Of a DNA stretch of 37,562 bases, positions 17,976 through 26,974 are shown in pieces (position 1 is the first letter of the stretch; each line of letters opens with the position of its first letter). Both the position numbers and the translations under genes were made by a program. The notes under the pieces are model-generated. The model was given only the letters and a program-made list of their open reading frames with translations. It made no database searches and had not been told where the DNA came from. The DNA lies in the NCBI GenBank assembly GCA_024641945.1, contig JAHECD010000041.1, positions 1 to 37,562 on the forward strand, given 5' to 3'. Origin of the DNA: Rubrivivax sp. (GTDB lineage Bacteria; Pseudomonadota; Gammaproteobacteria; Burkholderiales; Burkholderiaceae_C).

Positions 17976-19762
17976 GCGTCCGTGTCCTTGGCAAGCTGCT
18001 CGAGCAGGCCCTGGAAGGCCTGCACGCACAGCGCGGTGTCGTCGTTGGTGATGGTTTCGAGCGGGTTGTGGCTGATGCCGGCGTTGCCGCCACGCTGGAA
18101 CAGCATCGCCTGCGGCATCGTCTCGTGCAGTTTCATCGCATCGTGCCCGGCGCCACTGGGCATGCGGAAGACCGGCAGGCCCTGTGCCTGCACGGCGGCC
18201 TCCCAGCGCGCCTGCCAGCCCGGGGCGCTCGGCGCGGCGTCGGCGATCATCGTGCGCTCCAGCGTGTGCACGAGGCCGCGCCGCTCGCACAGGCGCGCCA
18301 GTTCCGCCGTCACGTCCGCCGCGAGCGCGTCGCGGGCTTCGTTCGTCGTGGCGCGCAGGTCCAGGCTGAACTGGCAACGGCCGGGCACGACGTTGATCGA
18401 ACCCGCCGGCACCTGGAGTTGTCCGACCGTGCCCACCACGTCGGGCACGGCGGCGGCGCGGCGTTCGACGTACAGCACGAGTTCGGCGACGGCGGCTGCG
18501 GCATCGCGCCGCCGGTCCATCGGCGTCGTGCCGGCGTGGCTGGCCACGCCCGTCACTTCGCCCAGGTAACGCACGCTGCCATTGATCGAGGTGACCACGC
18601 CGAGCGGCAGGTCGATCTCGTTCAATACCGGCCCCTGCTCGATGTGTACCTCGATGAAGCCGAGGTACGCGGCCGGGTTGCGCTTCAACTTGCCGATCGC
18701 ACCCAGGTCGGCCGGCAGGCCGGCGGTGCGCATCGCGTCGCGCATCGTCACACCGTCGGCGTCGGTCTGGTCGAGCCAGGCCGGGTCGAAGTCGCCCGTG
18801 AGTGCGCCGGAGCCGAGAAACGTGGCCTTGTAGCGCTGGCCCTCTTCTTCGGCGAAACCCACCACCTCGACGCCGAAAGGCAGGCGGCGCCCGGCGCGGT
18901 GCAGCTCGCGCACGCAGGCCATCGGCACCAGGATGCCGAGCCGCCCGTCGTACTTGCCGCCGTTGCGCACCGTGTCGTAGTGGCTGCCCGTGAGCAGCCG
19001 CTTCGCCGCCGGGTCGGTGCCGTGGTACACGCCGACGACGTTGCCGACGGCGTCGATGTGCACGTCGTCGAATCCGCAGTCGTGTTGCATCCACTGCACC
19101 AGTTGCGCGGCGCAGGCGCGGTGTGCCTCGGTCAAGTAGGTCACGGTCAGTTGCCCGGCCTCCTTGAAGCCGGGGTCGCTGTGCACGGCCAGCGCCTCGG
19201 CCCAGTCCCACACCACGTTGCCGAGCCCGGGCGTGCTGCCGAACTTGTCGTTCAGGCGGATCTCGGCGATGCGGTGGATGTTGCGCAGGCACTCGGCGAG
19301 CTCGAAGTCCGGGTGTCCTTGCAGACGGCGTGCGAAGGTCTCGATGATCTGGTGCCGGTCGAGCCCCAGGCCACGCGGGCCGCGCACCGCGAGGATGAAC
19401 GGAAAGCCGAACTTGCGGTTGTAGTCGGCGTTGAGTTGCTGGATGCGCGTGAACTCGTCTGCCGTGCAATCGGTCAGCCCGGCCTTGCCTTGTTCGTTGG
19501 TCGATTCGGCCGTCAGCGTCTTGCTGACCATCGCCTTGCCGGCCAGTTCGGGGTGGGCACGGATCAGCGCGACCTGTCGCTCGCGGCCGGCCTCGCGCAC
19601 GACGGCCATCAGCGCGTGCTTCAGTGCCGGTAGCGTGGTGAACGGGCGCTTCGCCCAGGCCTCGCGTGCGATCCACGGCGAGTGTTCGTAGGTGCCGTCG
19701 AGCAGGGCGGTGAATTCGTCCTGCGTCGCGGCGTTGAGTTGGTCGAGGGCGAGCATGTTCAT
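17972..19762 (-). CDS. Bifunctional OHCU decarboxylase / allantoate amidohydrolase
   Basis: This is a two-domain fusion of 596 residues. Residues 1-172 are UraD, which decarboxylates 2-oxo-4-hydroxy-4-carboxy-5-ureidoimidazoline to S-allantoin. It has catalytic His70 in HPELAGK, the segment ESTNEQGKAGL (86-96) and the FGFPFILAVRG core (118-128). Residues from about 180 form an M20-type allantoate amidohydrolase (AllC/HyuC): GSHYDTV (259-265), Asp272 in KYDG and FAEEEGQR (303-310) give the binuclear metal site, and GHDAMKL lies near the end. Both halves look complete. The start ATG overlaps the puuE stop by four bases, and the ATG of the next gene overlaps its own stop. The two activities flank the allantoinase step encoded just upstream. 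Confidence 0.93.
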   Translation of the reverse strand: MNMLALDQLNAATQDEFTALLDGTYEHSPWIAREAWAKRPFTTLPALKHALMAVVREAGRERQVALIRAHPELAGKAMVSKTLTAESTNEQGKAGLTDCTADEFTRIQQLNADYNRKFGFPFILAVRGPRGLGLDRHQIIETFARRLQGHPDFELAECLRNIHRIAEIRLNDKFGSTPGLGNVVWDWAEALAVHSDPGFKEAGQLTVTYLTEAHRACAAQLVQWMQHDCGFDDVHIDAVGNVVGVYHGTDPAAKRLLTGSHYDTVRNGGKYDGRLGILVPMACVRELHRAGRRLPFGVEVVGFAEEEGQRYKATFLGSGALTGDFDPAWLDQTDADGVTMRDAMRTAGLPADLGAIGKLKRNPAAYLGFIEVHIEQGPVLNEIDLPLGVVTSINGSVRYLGEVTGVASHAGTTPMDRRRDAAAAVAELVLYVERRAAAVPDVVGTVGQLQVPAGSINVVPGRCQFSLDLRATTNEARDALAADVTAELARLCERRGLVHTLERTMIADAAPSAPGWQARWEAAVQAQGLPVFRMPSGAGHDAMKLHETMPQAMLFQRGGNAGISHNPLETITNDDTALCVQAFQGLLEQLAKDTDA

Positions 19763-20730
19763 TCCCACAGGAAGGCGGTGGCGGCGTCGAAGGGGTGCTG
19801 CCGGCGCCAGTGTTGCGCGATGTCGATGCGGCGCGCCACCCACACGCGGTCGTGCGACTGCACGTGGTCGAGAAAACGCTGCAGCGCGCGCATGCGGCCA
19901 GGGCGGCCGAGCAGGCGGCAGTGCATGCCGATGCTCATCATCGACGGTCCGCCGCCGCCGTCGGCCGGGTCGCGCCCGCCCTCGGCGTAGTGCACGTCGA
20001 AGGCATCGCGCAGGTACTCGAAGAATTCGTCGCCATGGCTGAAGCCCTGCGGCAGCGCAAAGCGCATGTCGTTGCAGTCGAGCGTGTACGGCACCACGAG
20101 ATGGGGCGCGAGCGTGCCGTCGGTCTTCTTCACCTGCAGCCAGAAGGGCAGGTCGTCACCGTAATAGTCGCTGTCGTAGGTGAAGCCGCCGTGGTCGGCG
20201 ACGAGGCGGCGTGTGTTGGGGCTGTCGCGGCCGGTATACCAGCCCAGCGGGCGTGCGCCGGTGATCCGCTCGATGATCTCCATGCCGCGCTGCAGGTGCT
20301 CGCGCTCGATCGCCTCGTCGATGTGCTGGTAGTGGATCCAGCGCCAGCCGTGGCAGGCGATCTCGTGGCCGAGTTCGACGAAGGCGGCGGTCACCTCGGG
20401 GCAGCGCTCGAGGGCCATCGAGACGCCGAAGACGGTCAGCGGCAGCCCACGCTGCTCGAACTCGCGCAGCAGGCGCCAGACCCCGACACGCGAGCCGTAC
20501 TCGTAGATGCCTTCCATGCTCAGGTGGCGCCCGGCGAAGGCCGGTGGATTGAACATCTCGGACAGGAACTGCTCGCTGCCGGCGTCGCCGTGCAGGACCG
20601 AGTTCTCGCCGCCCTCTTCGTAGTTCAGGACGAACTGCACGGCCACGCGGGCATCGCCCGGCCAGTGCGGGTGGGGGGGGCGTCGGCCGTGGCCTTTCAG
20701 GTCGCGCGGGTAGCGGTGCGATTCAGTCAT
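19759..20730 (-). CDS. puuE: Allantoinase PuuE, polysaccharide-deacetylase fold
   Basis: This enzyme opens the hydantoin ring of allantoin to give allantoate, using the cofactor-independent (non-AllB) allantoinase fold. The 323-residue protein shows VQFVLNYEEGGENSVLHGD (31-49), MEGIYEYGSRVGVWRLLREF, GHEIACHGWRWIHYQHI, GWYTGRDSPNTRRLV, DSDYYGDDLPFWL and SIGMHCRLLGRPGRM, a set typical of PuuE. It overlaps gntR upstream by 8 bases (ATGACTGA) and the uraD-allC fusion downstream by 4, making one tightly coupled operon. Codons 17-20 contain an 8-base C run on the coding strand (G run at 20673-20680), a possible slippage site. Confidence 0.93.
   Translation of the reverse strand: MTESHRYPRDLKGHGRRPPHPHWPGDARVAVQFVLNYEEGGENSVLHGDAGSEQFLSEMFNPPAFAGRHLSMEGIYEYGSRVGVWRLLREFEQRGLPLTVFGVSMALERCPEVTAAFVELGHEIACHGWRWIHYQHIDEAIEREHLQRGMEIIERITGARPLGWYTGRDSPNTRRLVADHGGFTYDSDYYGDDLPFWLQVKKTDGTLAPHLVVPYTLDCNDMRFALPQGFSHGDEFFEYLRDAFDVHYAEGGRDPADGGGGPSMMSIGMHCRLLGRPGRMRALQRFLDHVQSHDRVWVARRIDIAQHWRRQHPFDAATAFLWE
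20673..20680. repeat. G8 homopolymer inside puuE
   Basis: Eight G residues on the plus strand fall within the Arg-Pro-Pro-His codons near the puuE N-terminus. The frame is intact at this length. A one-base change would truncate the enzyme. Confidence 0.9.
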
Positions 20731-21469
20731 GCGGCTTCAGGGCTTGGGAAAGGTCGCTCATGCGGGGGTTCAGGCGCAGGTTGCGCTCGACGTTGCCGAG
20801 GTGGCTTTCCATCAACCGGACGGCGGCGCGGGCGTCGCGCTTCTGGAGCGCGTCGACGATGGCCACATGCTCGTCCTGCGAATGTTCGGCCGAGTGAGAG
20901 CTCTGGTACATCAGGGCGACGAGCGAGCAGCGCGCCAGCAGGTCGGCCAGCAACTGCGCGAGCACCTCGTTGCCGAGCATGCGCGCGAGCACGGCGTGGA
21001 AGTCGGCCAGCAGCCGCGTGCGGCCGGTGACATCGGTGCGGGCGACCGCGGCGTGCTCCTGCCCGAGGTGTAGGCGAAGCTGCGCGATCTGGGCATCGGT
21101 GATCTGGGCGCACAGCGCCCTGATCATCGACGACTCGATCATCGTGCGCACTTCGAACACCTGGCGCGCTTCGTCCACGCTGGGCTGGGCGACGAAGGCC
21201 CCGCGTGCCGGCTCCAGTGCCACCAGGTGGTCCCGGCTCAGGCGGTTGAGCGCCTGCCGCACGACGGTGCGTGACACCTCGAAGATCTCGCCGATCTGCG
21301 CCTCGGCAAGCTTGGTGCCCGGCATGAGCCGCCGCTCGACGATCGCCGTGGTGATCGAATCGACGATGCGCTGCGTGCTGCTGGCGCCAGCCGTGTCATC
21401 GCCTCTGGCCGCCTTGCGCGCGGAGCCGGCGGGCTTGATCACCTTGAGGTTGGCACGGCTGCGGACCAT
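20723..21469 (-). CDS. GntR/FadR-subfamily regulator of purine catabolism
   Basis: This DNA-binding regulator has 248 residues. The N-terminal winged helix-turn-helix (about 30-95) includes RIVDSITTAIVERRLMPGT, LAEAQIGEIFEVSRTVVRQA and a wing at VALEPARGAFVAQPS. The C-terminal all-helical FCD ligand domain (about 103-230) contains the expected Asp/His-type metal-site pattern: DFHAVLARML, then HSQDEHVAIVDAL, then ESHLGNVERNL. It is the first gene of the puuE operon and divergent from uraH, with a 16-bp palindrome between them. It is therefore likely an autoregulated repressor relieved by a purine intermediate. The ATG at 21469 is preferred to an upstream ATG at 21550, which would lie beyond the predicted promoter. 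Confidence 0.88.
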   Translation of the reverse strand: MVRSRANLKVIKPAGSARKAARGDDTAGASSTQRIVDSITTAIVERRLMPGTKLAEAQIGEIFEVSRTVVRQALNRLSRDHLVALEPARGAFVAQPSVDEARQVFEVRTMIESSMIRALCAQITDAQIAQLRLHLGQEHAAVARTDVTGRTRLLADFHAVLARMLGNEVLAQLLADLLARCSLVALMYQSSHSAEHSQDEHVAIVDALQKRDARAAVRLMESHLGNVERNLRLNPRMSDLSQALKPHD

Positions 21470-21496
21470 GGGGGTGTCGGGACGGGTTCGGGCGGG

Positions 21497-21540
21497 TTGA
21501 CGTGTATTCCAAAGTGTATACACTTTTCCCTGGTCTGCAA
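21497..21540. promoter_or_regulatory. Symmetric divergent promoters sharing a palindromic operator
   Basis: AAAGTGTATACACTTT (21511-21526) is a perfect 16-bp palindrome with the TGTATAC core common for GntR-family sites. Rightward, TTGACG (21497-21502), 16 bases, then TACACT (21519-21524) can serve uraH. Leftward, TTGCAG (complement of 21535-21540), 16 bases, then TACACT (complement of 21513-21518) can serve gntR. Both -10 elements lie inside the palindrome, so one bound dimer would block both. Predicted leaders are about 35 bases each way. Confidence 0.72.
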
Positions 21541-21564
21541 CCTCGTTCACCCGGAGTCCGCCGC

Positions 21565-21918
21565 ATGGGCCATCTCAGCACGCACGTCCTAGACACCGCC
21601 CACGGCTGCCCCGCGGCGGGCATGAAGGTCACGCTGCTGCGCGAGACGGCCGACGGCTGGGCGACCTTGCGCGCCGTGACACTCAACGCCGACGGCCGCG
21701 CCGACGGTCCGATGCTCGACGCCGGCGCCATGGCCGTGGGCCGGCATCGCCTGCTCTTCGAGGTGGCGCCGTATTTCCGTGCGCGGGGCGTGCAACTGCC
21801 CGAGCCAGCGTTCATCGACACGGTGCAGCTCGACTTCGGAATTTCCGACGCCGCGGGGCATTACCACGTGCCGCTGCTGGTGAGCCCGTACAGCTACAGC
21901 ACCTACCGAGGCAGCTGA
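21565..21918 (+). CDS. uraH: 5-hydroxyisourate hydrolase
   Basis: This transthyretin-like enzyme hydrolyses 5-hydroxyisourate, the product of urate oxidation, to OHCU, the substrate of UraD. The 117-residue protein is full length. It has [19 protein letters not shown] (4-22, including catalytic His7), [21 protein letters not shown] with the conserved Arg, [27 protein letters not shown] and the family-defining C-terminal YRGS. GGAG lies 8 bases before the ATG at 21565. The frame is open to 21502 but that segment contains the promoter. It is the first gene of the plus-strand operon. Confidence 0.96.
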   Translation: MGHLSTHVLDTAHGCPAAGMKVTLLRETADGWATLRAVTLNADGRADGPMLDAGAMAVGRHRLLFEVAPYFRARGVQLPEPAFIDTVQLDFGISDAAGHYHVPLLVSPYSYSTYRGS

Positions 21919-21980
21919 CGCCCGGGCATGGCCATTGCGTGTACGTCAGCCCCGTTATCCGATTCCTCGAAGGAGCCCTC

Positions 21981-22943
21981 ATGAGCCTGCACCGACATTT
22001 CCTGGCCGCCACCGCCGCGGCGGTCCTGTTGATCGCCCCCACGGCCCACGCGGCCTGGCCCGACAAGCCCGTGCGCCTGGTCGTGACGTTTGCCGCCGGC
22101 GGCGCCAGCGACATCGTCGCTCGGGTGATTGCCGAACCGCTGGCCAAGGCGCTGGGGCAACCGATCGTCGTGGACAACAAACCCGGCGCGGGCGGCACCA
22201 TCGGAGGGCTCGACGTCGTTCGCTCGGCGCCAGACGGCTATACCCTCATGCTGTCCAACAGCACCCCCACGTCGATCGGCCCGTTCACGGTGCCCAAGGT
22301 GCCCTACGACCCCGTCAAGCAGTTCACCCACGTCGCGATGCTCGGCGTCGCACCGGTGCTGATCATGGCCAACCCGAAGACCGGTCCGGCCACGCTGAAG
22401 GACCTGCCGAAGGCCGCCGCCGCGCCGGGATACAACTTTGGCAGCGGCGGGCCGGGGTCGATCGGCCACATCGTGGGCGAGATGGCCAAGTCGGCGATGA
22501 AGATCGAGATGACGCACATCCCGTACAAGGGCGGCGCCCCGATGACGACCGACCTGATCTCGGGCCAGATCCCGGTCGGCATCGACGTCATCACCGCCTT
22601 CGTGCCGATGGTCAAGGACGGCAAGATCAAGGCGCTGGCAGTGACCACACGCACCCGCTCGCCGCTGCTTCCGGAGGTGCCCACCGTCGTCGAGCTGGGC
22701 CTGCCGCAGCTCGTGGCGGAAAACTACTTCGGCGTCTCGGGCCCGGCCGGCATGCCCGCCGAGGTGACGGACAAATTGTCCAAGGCGCTGGCGGCCATCG
22801 TCGCCGACCCGGCGATCGTCAAGCGCTTCGAAGAACTCGGCATCACGACGGTGAAGATGGCGCCAGGCGAGTTCGGCACGTTCGTCGCGAAGCAGGTGTC
22901 CGACTGGGCGCCGGCCATCAAGGCGGCCGACATCAAGCCGTAG
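21981..22943 (+). CDS. Bug/TctC-family periplasmic substrate-binding protein
   Basis: This is a tripartite tricarboxylate-type receptor of 320 residues. The signal peptide is at about 1-25 ([16 protein letters not shown]), followed by the family start [20 protein letters not shown] and by [65 protein letters not shown] and [18 protein letters not shown] precedes the ATG by 5 bases. It sits between uraH and xdhA in the same direction, so the ligand may be a purine, urate or ureide. No TctA/TctB membrane genes are present in the window, which is common for Bug proteins in Burkholderiales. Confidence 0.92.
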   Translation: MSLHRHFLAATAAAVLLIAPTAHAAWPDKPVRLVVTFAAGGASDIVARVIAEPLAKALGQPIVVDNKPGAGGTIGGLDVVRSAPDGYTLMLSNSTPTSIGPFTVPKVPYDPVKQFTHVAMLGVAPVLIMANPKTGPATLKDLPKAAAAPGYNFGSGGPGSIGHIVGEMAKSAMKIEMTHIPYKGGAPMTTDLISGQIPVGIDVITAFVPMVKDGKIKALAVTTRTRSPLLPEVPTVVELGLPQLVAENYFGVSGPAGMPAEVTDKLSKALAAIVADPAIVKRFEELGITTVKMAPGEFGTFVAKQVSDWAPAIKAADIKP

Positions 22944-23028
22944 TCGCCCGGGGGCGCGACCGGGGGGCGGGCGCCTAAAATCGTCGGCTCTCCCGCCCCT
23001 CCACCCCCCTCCTTTCCAGGCGCGCCGC

Positions 23029-24534
<1,506 letters not shown>

Positions 24535-24537
24535 GCC

Positions 24538-26886
24538 ATGAACGCCCCGTCCACCCTGGCCGAGATCACGTCCATCGCCGCGCTCGGCGCGGAGCTGCCG
24601 CACGAGTCGGCGCGCCTGCACGTCACGGGCGAAGCCGTCTTCACCGACGACATCCCCGAGCTGCGCGGCACGCTGTATGCCGCGCTGATCACCTCGCCGG
24701 TGGCCCATGGCGAGCTCATCGGCGAGGGCATCGACCGCGCCGCGCTGATGGCCGAGCACGGTGTCGTCGCCGTCTTCACCGCCAAGGACATCCCGGGCGA
24801 GAACAACTGCGGCCCGATCATCCACGACGACCCGTTCCTGGCCGCCGGCAAGGTCGAGTTCATCGGACAACCGGTGGCCGTGGTGGTCGCTCGCGAAATG
24901 CTCTACGCCCGCGAGGTGGCCAAGAAGGCGCAGGTCAAGGTATTCGAGCTGCCGGCGATCACGACGATCGAACAGGCGCTCGAAGCGCAGACGACCGTGT
25001 TGCCACCCAAGACCGTGACCCGCGGCGACGCGCCGGCGGCCATCGCCGCGGCGCCGCACCGCCTGAGCGGCACCACGCGCACCGGACAGCAGGAGCAGTT
25101 CTACCTCGAAGGCCACATCACCTATGCCGTGCCGCGCGAGGACGGGCAGCTCACGCTCTACGTCTCGAGCCAGCACCCCGAAGGCAACCAGCGCGAGGCC
25201 GCGGCCGCGCTGAACCTGAGCACGAAGGACGTCGAGGTGATCTGCCGGCGCATGGGTGGCGGCTTCGGCGGCAAGGAAGGCAACGCGAGCATCTTCAGCC
25301 AGAGCGCGGCGCTCGCCGCCTTCAAGCTGAACCGCCCGGTCAAGCTGCGCGTGAACCGCGACGACGACATGACGATCACCGGCAAGCGGCACGACTTCCG
25401 GATCGACTACGACGTCGGCTTCGACGACAGCGGCCGCATCCTCGGTCTGGACGTGATGCTCGCCTCGCGCTGCGGCTACAGCATCGACTACTCCGGCCCG
25501 GTGAACGACCGCGCGGTGCTGCACATCGACAACTGCTACCACCTGCCGAACCTCAGGTTGGTGAGCCACCGCTGCAAGACGAATACGCAGTCGAGCACCG
25601 CCTTCCGCGGCTTCGGCGGGCCGCAGGGCATGTTCGGCATCGAGACCGTGATCGACGCCATCGCACGCAAGCTCGGCAAGGACCCGCTCGACGTGCGCCG
25701 CCGAAACCTCTACGCCGACCCGGCGAAGAGCGGCGACGCCACCACGCTGACCACGCACTACGGCCAGGTGATCGAGGACTTCGTCGCCGACCGCATCCTC
25801 GACGACCTGGAGGCCGAGTCCGCCTATCGTGCACGCCGCACACAAATCGACGCGTTCAATGCCGGCAGCCGCACCCGCAAGCGCGGCCTTGCGATCACGC
25901 CGCTGAAGTTCGGCATCTCGTTCACCGCGACGATGCTCAACCAGGGCGGCGCGCTGGTGAACATCTTCAACGACGGCAGCGTCAGCGTGAACCACGGCGG
26001 CACCGAGATGGGCCAGGGCCTGAATACGAAGATGGCGCAGGTGGCCGCCGACGGGCTGGGTGTGCCGGTGGCCTGGGTGCGCGTGACGGCCACCGACACG
26101 CAGAAGGTGCCCAACGCAAGCGCCACCGCGGCGTCCAGCGGCGCCGACATCAACGGCGCGGCCATCAACAACGCCTGCGACCAGCTGCGCGCGCGCCTGG
26201 CGCCGGTGGCGGCGGCCAAGCTCGGCTGCGCGCCGGGCGACGTGGTGTTTGCCGGCGGCGAAGCGCGGGGCAACGGCCGGGCGATGCCGTGGAAGGACCT
26301 CGTCAAGCAGGCCTGGCTCGACCGCGTGGGCCTCTCGGTGGCCGGCTTCTACAAGACGCCCGAGATCGGCTACGACAACGTGCTGCTGCAGGGCCGCGCG
26401 TTCTACTACTACTGCTACGGCGCGGCGGTGACCGAGACCGAGATCGACACGCTCACCGGCGAGTGGTGGCTCAAGCGCGTGGACATCCTGCACGACGTGG
26501 GGCGCAGCATCAACCCGGCCATCGACCGCGGCCAGGTCGAGGGTGCGTACATCCAGGGCATGGGCTGGCTGACGATGGAAGAGTGCATCTGGGACGCAAA
26601 GGGCAAGCTGCTGACGCACGGCCCGAGCACCTACAAGATCCCGGTCGCAGGCGACGTGCCCGAAGCCTTCAACGTGCGCCTGTTCGAGAACCAGAACATC
26701 AAGCCCACGCCGAACCGCAGCAAGGCCACCGGCGAGCCGCCGCTGATGCTGGCACTCTCGGCCTTCTTCGCGCTGAAGGACGCCGTGAGCGCGAGCGCCG
26801 GCCACCAGGGTCCGGTGGACCTGGATGCGCCGGCCACGCCGGAGCGCATCCTGCTGGCCTGCGAGAGGGCCCGCCGCGCGGGCTGA
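24538..26886 (+). CDS. xdhB: Xanthine dehydrogenase molybdenum-cofactor subunit
   Basis: This is the catalytic subunit, with 782 residues. The aldehyde-oxidase a/b hammerhead region starts near residue 22 (HESARLHVTGEAVFTDDIPE). Molybdopterin-binding features follow: GQQEQFYLEGHITYA, RMGGGFGGKEGN, AFRGFGGPQGMF with the substrate-binding Arg, TEMGQGLNTK, and the catalytic Glu733 in ATGEPPLML. The C-terminus ends VSASAGHQGPVDLDAP and a short basic tail. No xdhC (cofactor-insertion chaperone) follows, although it usually does. Instead a hairpin and a minus-strand signalling cluster come next. A degraded second copy of the last ~50 codons lies at 33873-34040. Confidence 0.96.
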   Translation: MNAPSTLAEITSIAALGAELPHESARLHVTGEAVFTDDIPELRGTLYAALITSPVAHGELIGEGIDRAALMAEHGVVAVFTAKDIPGENNCGPIIHDDPFLAAGKVEFIGQPVAVVVAREMLYAREVAKKAQVKVFELPAITTIEQALEAQTTVLPPKTVTRGDAPAAIAAAPHRLSGTTRTGQQEQFYLEGHITYAVPREDGQLTLYVSSQHPEGNQREAAAALNLSTKDVEVICRRMGGGFGGKEGNASIFSQSAALAAFKLNRPVKLRVNRDDDMTITGKRHDFRIDYDVGFDDSGRILGLDVMLASRCGYSIDYSGPVNDRAVLHIDNCYHLPNLRLVSHRCKTNTQSSTAFRGFGGPQGMFGIETVIDAIARKLGKDPLDVRRRNLYADPAKSGDATTLTTHYGQVIEDFVADRILDDLEAESAYRARRTQIDAFNAGSRTRKRGLAITPLKFGISFTATMLNQGGALVNIFNDGSVSVNHGGTEMGQGLNTKMAQVAADGLGVPVAWVRVTATDTQKVPNASATAASSGADINGAAINNACDQLRARLAPVAAAKLGCAPGDVVFAGGEARGNGRAMPWKDLVKQAWLDRVGLSVAGFYKTPEIGYDNVLLQGRAFYYYCYGAAVTETEIDTLTGEWWLKRVDILHDVGRSINPAIDRGQVEGAYIQGMGWLTMEECIWDAKGKLLTHGPSTYKIPVAGDVPEAFNVRLFENQNIKPTPNRSKATGEPPLMLALSAFFALKDAVSASAGHQGPVDLDAPATPERILLACERARRAG

Positions 26887-26914
26887 TCGGCGCGATGGCA
26901 GCGGCGCGCCGATC
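26885..26914 (+). terminator. Terminator hairpin at the end of xdhB
   Basis: A perfect 10-bp stem GATCGGCGCG / CGCGCCGATC with a 10-base loop begins within the xdhB stop codon. The following bases are only partly T-rich (GTCTTCT). It separates xdhB from the convergent signalling gene. Confidence 0.6.
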
Positions 26915-26974
26915 GCGTCGCCGGTCTTCTGCCCGCGGCGGATCGTCCGCCACGCGACCCGACAGGACCGAACG

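Noticed and set aside
22944..23028. G- and C-rich stretch before xdhA considered as a terminator or promoter
   Set aside because: CGCCCG and CGGGCG could pair only across a long loop and no promoter elements are visible. tctC and xdhA are more simply read as one operon.
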